Assembly: GCA_023445495.1 (NCBI GenBank)
Contig: JAEXLC010000274.1
Coordinates: 1-9,982, forward strand
DNA from: Pseudomonadota bacterium
GTDB taxonomy: Bacteria > Pseudomonadota > Alphaproteobacteria > Sphingomonadales > Sphingomonadaceae
Direction: 5' to 3'
DNA: 9,982 nucleotides
In this document: positions 7,028-9,982 of the stretch, one piece after another
Position numbering within the stretch: position 1 is the stretch's first letter
How the letters are laid out: each line of letters opens with the position of its first letter
Made by a program: the position numbers and the translations under genes
Notes under the pieces: generated by a model
The model's input: the letters and a program-made list of their open reading frames with translations, nothing else
The model's database searches: none
Told to the model about the DNA's origin: nothing

Positions 7028-7759
7028 ATGCACCTCCGCGCCGAAGCCATCATCCTCTCCGTTCGCGCGCATGGCGAGCATGGGGCGATCGTGCGGGCGT
7101 TCACCGAAGCCGACGGCGTGCAGCCCGGCTATGTCCGTGGCGGGCATGGCCGGACGCTGCGGCCGGTGCTGCAGCCGGCCAACCTCGTCCATGGCGAGTG
7201 GCGCGCGCGGACCGAGGACGCGCTGCCCGGGCTGACCGTCGAGCTGTTGCACAGCCGCGCGGCGATGTTCTCCGAGGCACTGCCCGCCGCCGCTTTCCAA
7301 TGGGCGACCGCGCTTACCGCCTTCGCGCTGCCCGAGGGGCTGCCCTATCCCCGGCTCTATTCCGCGCTCGACGGCGTGCTGGCGGCGATCGAGGCGGCAC
7401 CGGCAGCGCGGGGCTGGGCAGTGGCGATGGTGCGCTACGAGTTGTTATTGCTCGCCGAGCTCGGCTTCGGGCTCGATCTGGAGCATTGCGCCGCCACCGG
7501 CCGCAACGACGATCTCGCCTATGTCAGCCCGAAGAGCGGCATCGCGGTGAGCCGGCTGGGCGCGGAGGGCTATGAGGCCCGGCTGCTCCGCCTGCCGCGC
7601 TTCCTGGTCGAGGGCGGCGAGGCGGGATGGGACGATATCCTCGACGGATTGAAGCTCACCGGCCATTTCCTCGAGCGCGATGTGCTGATCGGAAAGGGTG
7701 CCGAGCTGCTTGCCGCCCGCGCAAGGCTGGTCGACCGGCTGAAGCGCGCTGTTGCCTAA
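7028..7759 (+). CDS. recO: DNA repair protein RecO
   Basis: RecO works with RecR (and RecF) to load RecA onto SSB-coated single-stranded DNA and to anneal strands during gap repair. The protein is 243 residues, about normal for the family. Residues 1-75 fit the N-terminal OB-fold (AEAIILSVRAHGEHGAIVRAF, then GHGRTLRPVLQPANLV at 39-54); residues 80-240 fit the helical C-terminal domain, with LGFGLDLEHCAATG (145-158) and LAYVSPKSGIAVS (163-175) as strong signatures. In RecO proteins with a zinc site this stretch carries four cysteines; here only Cys154 remains, so zinc binding is unlikely. The ATG at 7028 matches the family N-terminus. The frame extends upstream to a GTG at 6917, but that part would be translated repeat element and is rejected. 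No Shine-Dalgarno lies at normal distance, so initiation may be weak. It is not next to era or rnc, its neighbours in E. coli. Confidence 0.95.
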   Translation: MHLRAEAIILSVRAHGEHGAIVRAFTEADGVQPGYVRGGHGRTLRPVLQPANLVHGEWRARTEDALPGLTVELLHSRAAMFSEALPAAAFQWATALTAFALPEGLPYPRLYSALDGVLAAIEAAPAARGWAVAMVRYELLLLAELGFGLDLEHCAATGRNDDLAYVSPKSGIAVSRLGAEGYEARLLRLPRFLVEGGEAGWDDILDGLKLTGHFLERDVLIGKGAELLAARARLVDRLKRAVA

Positions 7760-7773
7760 GCGCCACAACAGCG
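7747..7773 (+). other. 8-bp hairpin straddling the recO stop codon
   Basis: CGCTGTTG (7747-7754) and CAACAGCG (7766-7773) are exact inverted repeats around an 11-base loop that contains the recO TAA. No T-run follows, so it is a possible mRNA-end or attenuation structure rather than a clear terminator. Apart from this and the leuB ribosome binding site, the 47-bp gap shows nothing. Confidence 0.35.
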
Positions 7774-7795
7774 GCAAAGCGGGCGGCGTAGACGT

Positions 7796-7800
7796 GGGAG
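7796..7800 (+). promoter_or_regulatory. Ribosome binding site supporting the leuB TTG start
   Basis: GGGAG lies 6 bases before the TTG at 7807, an ideal distance. No ATG or GTG is available in frame near the N-terminus expected for LeuB, so this site decides the start. Confidence 0.65.
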
Positions 7801-7806
7801 CTTGCA

Positions 7807-8859
7807 TTGCCGCTGATTGCTGTTCTTCCCGGTGACGGGATCGGTCCGGAAGTTACGCGCGAGGCGCGCCGGGTTCTGGAAGCCTTGGCCCTGGGCCTCG
7901 ATTTCGAGGAAGCGCCTGTTGGCGGCGCGGCCTATCTGCTGACCGGCCGGCCGCTCCCCGAGGAAACCCTCGCCCTCGCGAAGAAAGCCGATGCCGTGCT
8001 GTTCGGCGCGATCGGCGATCCGCGCTTCGAGGCGCTGGAGCGCCGGCTTCGTCCGGAAGCGGCGCTGCTCGGCATCCGCCGTGAGCTCGGCCTGTTCGCC
8101 AATATCCGCCCGGCGACCTTGTTCCCGGCGCTGGCCGATGCTTCGCCGCTCAAGCCCGAAGTGGTGGCCGGGCTCGACCTGGTCATCGTCCGCGAGCTGG
8201 TCGGTGACGTCTATTTCGGCGAGAAGGGCCGCCGCCATGACGCCGAGGGGCTGCGCCAGGGCTTCGACATCATGAGCTACAACGAGGCCGAAGTGGAGCG
8301 CATCGCCCGTGTCGGCTTCGAGATGGCCAAGCGCCGCAAGAAGAAGCTCTGCTCGGTCGACAAGGCGAACGTGCTCGAGACCTCGCAGCTGTGGCGCGAC
8401 GTGGTCAACGAGATGTCGACCGAATATCCCGATGTGCAGCTGACCCACATGTATGTCGACAATGCCGCCATGCAGCTGGTCCGCGCGCCCGCGGCGTTCG
8501 ACGTGATCGTCACCGGCAATTTGTTCGGCGACATCCTCTCCGACCAGGCGAGCATGTGCGCCGGCTCGATCGGCATGCTGCCCTCGGCTTCGCTGCGCGC
8601 GTGGAGCGGGGACAATGGCATGTACGAGCCGATCCACGGCTCGGCGCCTGACATCGCCGGGCAGGGCAAGGCCAATCCCTGCGGCGCGATCCTTTCGGCG
8701 GCGATGCTGCTGCGCCACTCGCTCGGCAACGAGGAAGCGGCGCTGAAGGTCGAGCGCGCGGTCGGTGATGCGCTTGCGGGCGGCGCGCGCACCGCGGATC
8801 TCGGCGGCAGCATGTCGACCAGCGAGATGGGCGACGCGGTGCTCAAGGCGCTCGCGTGA
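7807..8859 (+). CDS. leuB: 3-isopropylmalate dehydrogenase
   Basis: LeuB oxidises and decarboxylates (2R,3S)-3-isopropylmalate to 2-oxoisocaproate with NAD+, the third dedicated step of leucine biosynthesis, as a cytoplasmic metal-dependent dimer. The 350-residue protein shows the family in full: VLPGDGIGPEV at 6-16; substrate arginines R91 (GIRRELGLF) and R101 (NIRPATLF), and R129 in IVREL; Tyr136 in VYFGEKG; Lys186 in SVDKANVLETSQLW; Asp218 in YVDNAAMQL; Asp242 and Asp246 in LFGDILSDQASM; and the NAD-binding MYEPIHGSAPDIAGQGKANP at 272-291. The start is TTG at 7807, placing the conserved strand at the usual distance. No leader peptide or attenuator is visible in the 47 bases upstream. Its last codons overlap the GTG of the glycosyltransferase gene (GTGA). 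Confidence 0.97.
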   Translation: MPLIAVLPGDGIGPEVTREARRVLEALALGLDFEEAPVGGAAYLLTGRPLPEETLALAKKADAVLFGAIGDPRFEALERRLRPEAALLGIRRELGLFANIRPATLFPALADASPLKPEVVAGLDLVIVRELVGDVYFGEKGRRHDAEGLRQGFDIMSYNEAEVERIARVGFEMAKRRKKKLCSVDKANVLETSQLWRDVVNEMSTEYPDVQLTHMYVDNAAMQLVRAPAAFDVIVTGNLFGDILSDQASMCAGSIGMLPSASLRAWSGDNGMYEPIHGSAPDIAGQGKANPCGAILSAAMLLRHSLGNEEAALKVERAVGDALAGGARTADLGGSMSTSEMGDAVLKALA

Positions 8860-9959
8860 TTCCCGATCAGCTCGAACTCGCGGTCGTCATCCCGACGTTC
8901 AACGAGCGGGCGAACGTGCCGCTGCTGATCGAGAAGCTCGATGCGGCGCTGGCGGGACGGAACTGGGAAGCGATCTTCGTCGACGACAACAGCCCGGACG
9001 GGACGGCGGATGCCGCCCGCGAGCTGGGCCGTCGCGATCCGCGCGTCCGGGTGATCCAGCGGATCGGCCGGCGCGGGCTGTCGAGCGCGTGCATCGAGGG
9101 GATGTGCGCGACGGCGGCGCCGTTCGTGGCGGTGATCGACGGCGACCTGCAGCATGACGAGACGCTGCTGCCGAAGATGCTCGACGCGCTGGAAGGCGAT
9201 GACGCGCTCGACGTGGTGATCGGCTCGCGCTTCGTCGATGGCGGCGGCACCGGCGAATGGGACGAGGAGCGTGTCGCCAAGTCGGCGCTCGCGACCCGGC
9301 TTTCCCGGAAAGTGCTCAAGGCCGATCTTTCGGACCCGATGAGCGGTTTCTTCATGATCCGCACCGGCATCGTGCGCGATCTGGTGCCGACGCTCTCGGC
9401 GATCGGCTTCAAGATCCTGCTCGACATCATGACCGCGTCGCACCGGCCGCTGAAGTTCCTGGAATTGCCGTACGTGTTCCGTACCCGGGCGCTGGGCGAG
9501 TCCAAGCTCGATTACGTCGTGGCGATGGAATATCTCATCGCGCTCTACGACCGGATGTTCGGCAAGGTCGTGCCGGTGCGCTTCGTGATGTTCTCCGGCA
9601 TCGGCGCGCTCGGGGCCGGGGTGCATTTCCTGGTGCTGGCGCTGTTCTTCCGCGGGATGGCCTGGCCGTTCGTCGGCGCGACGATCCTGGCGACGGTGAT
9701 CGCGATGACCTTCAACTTCTTCCTCAACAACGCGCTGACCTATCGCGAGCAGCGGCTGAAGGGTGCGGGGCCGCTGCTGGCGGGCTGGGCGAGCTTCTGC
9801 GTGGTGTGCGGCGTGGGGGCGGCGGCCAATGTCGGCGTCGCGGCGTTCCTCCACAATGTCCAGCATGGCGACTGGCGCTTCGCGGCGCTGGCCGGGATCG
9901 CGGTGGCGGCGGTGTGGAACTTCGCGCTGTCGTCGCGCTTCGTCTGGGGGCGGTACTAA
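8856..9959 (+). CDS. GT2 glycosyltransferase fused to GtrA-like membrane domain
   Basis: A 367-residue fusion. Residues 1-235 are a family 2 glycosyltransferase closest to dolichol/polyprenol-phosphate mannosyltransferases: VVIPTFNERANV at 10-21, FVDDNSPDGTAD at 41-52, the metal-binding DGDLQHD at 95-101, VIGSRFVDGG at 121-130, DPMSGFFMIR at 160-169, GFKILLD at 184-190 and RALGESKLDY at 211-220. Such enzymes move a sugar from a nucleotide donor to polyprenyl phosphate on the inner membrane face. Residues from about 240 on form a GtrA-like domain with four probable membrane segments (near 244-265, 270-290, 308-332, 340-362) and the typical FNFFLNNALTYRE (286-298) and WNFALSSRFVW (354-364) stretches; GtrA-type domains are proposed to help flip lipid-linked sugars. 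The GTG start overlaps the leuB stop, with a weak AAGG at 8845-8848. The sugar is unknown; the lipid-carrier role is inferred from family. Confidence 0.92.
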   Translation: MIPDQLELAVVIPTFNERANVPLLIEKLDAALAGRNWEAIFVDDNSPDGTADAARELGRRDPRVRVIQRIGRRGLSSACIEGMCATAAPFVAVIDGDLQHDETLLPKMLDALEGDDALDVVIGSRFVDGGGTGEWDEERVAKSALATRLSRKVLKADLSDPMSGFFMIRTGIVRDLVPTLSAIGFKILLDIMTASHRPLKFLELPYVFRTRALGESKLDYVVAMEYLIALYDRMFGKVVPVRFVMFSGIGALGAGVHFLVLALFFRGMAWPFVGATILATVIAMTFNFFLNNALTYREQRLKGAGPLLAGWASFCVVCGVGAAANVGVAAFLHNVQHGDWRFAALAGIAVAAVWNFALSSRFVWGRY

Positions 9960-9961
9960 AA

Positions 9962-9982
9962 TCTCCCCTCCCTGCAAGGGAG
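9962..9982. repeat. Partial palindromic repeat or terminator at right edge
   Basis: Just after the glycosyltransferase stop, CTCCCT (9968-9973) and AGGGAG (9977-9982) form a 6-bp stem with loop GCA, inside a TCTCCCCTCCC context. The C-rich opening recalls the left end of the 6864-7015 element (TAATTCCTCCCC), so this may be the start of a second related repeat or a terminator stem. The window ends here, so it cannot be resolved. Confidence 0.45.

Noticed and set aside
8277..9977. A 566-codon minus-strand frame opposite leuB and the glycosyltransferase gene
   Set aside because: Both plus-strand genes carry full catalytic motifs; the reverse frame has none.

Overview
The window reads as ordinary chromosome of a high-GC alphaproteobacterium, most likely a sphingomonad (Sphingomonas or a close relative). 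This rests on strong G/C preference at third codon positions, protein sequences that look sphingomonad throughout, and GC-rich palindromic intergenic repeats of the kind common in these genomes. The assignment is by recognition, not by a database search. All six genes lie on the plus strand and fill almost the whole window; I see no credible minus-strand gene, RNA gene, CRISPR array, prophage or complete insertion sequence.

Layout. A short palindromic repeat at the left edge precedes uvrC (101-2023), the dual-incision nuclease subunit of nucleotide excision repair. After an 88-bp gap with a strong hairpin comes a large exported protein (2112-4904) with a DUF3857-type region, a transglutaminase-like domain with an intact Cys-His-Asp triad, and C-terminal TPR repeats. 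A 51-bp gap, with a small hairpin over the ribosome binding site, leads to a two-gene unit: a polysaccharide-deacetylase-like protein (4956-5912) and a BioF2/FemAB-like GNAT acyltransferase (5909-6859). These overlap by four bases (GTGA), so they are probably translated together and may act on the same envelope glycan or glycolipid.

Next is the most structured non-coding stretch, a 152-bp MITE- or REP-like element (6864-7015) with 12-bp terminal inverted repeats, flanking TA dinucleotides and nested hairpins. It ends 12 bp before recO (7028-7759), the RecFOR recombination mediator. After 47 bp comes leuB (7807-8859), 3-isopropylmalate dehydrogenase, which uses a TTG start supported by a well-placed Shine-Dalgarno. 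It overlaps, again by GTGA, a fusion of a polyprenol-phosphate-type GT2 glycosyltransferase with a GtrA-like membrane domain (8856-9959). The last 21 bases look like the start of another palindromic repeat.

Functionally the window mixes DNA repair (uvrC, recO), leucine biosynthesis (leuB) and probable envelope glycan or lipid modification (deacetylase, acyltransferase, GT2-GtrA), plus an uncharacterised exported protein. Nothing here is clearly a new biological system. The points most worth a second look are the repeat element and its competing hairpins at the recO start, the coupled deacetylase-acyltransferase pair, and the translational linkage of leuB to an envelope glycosyltransferase.
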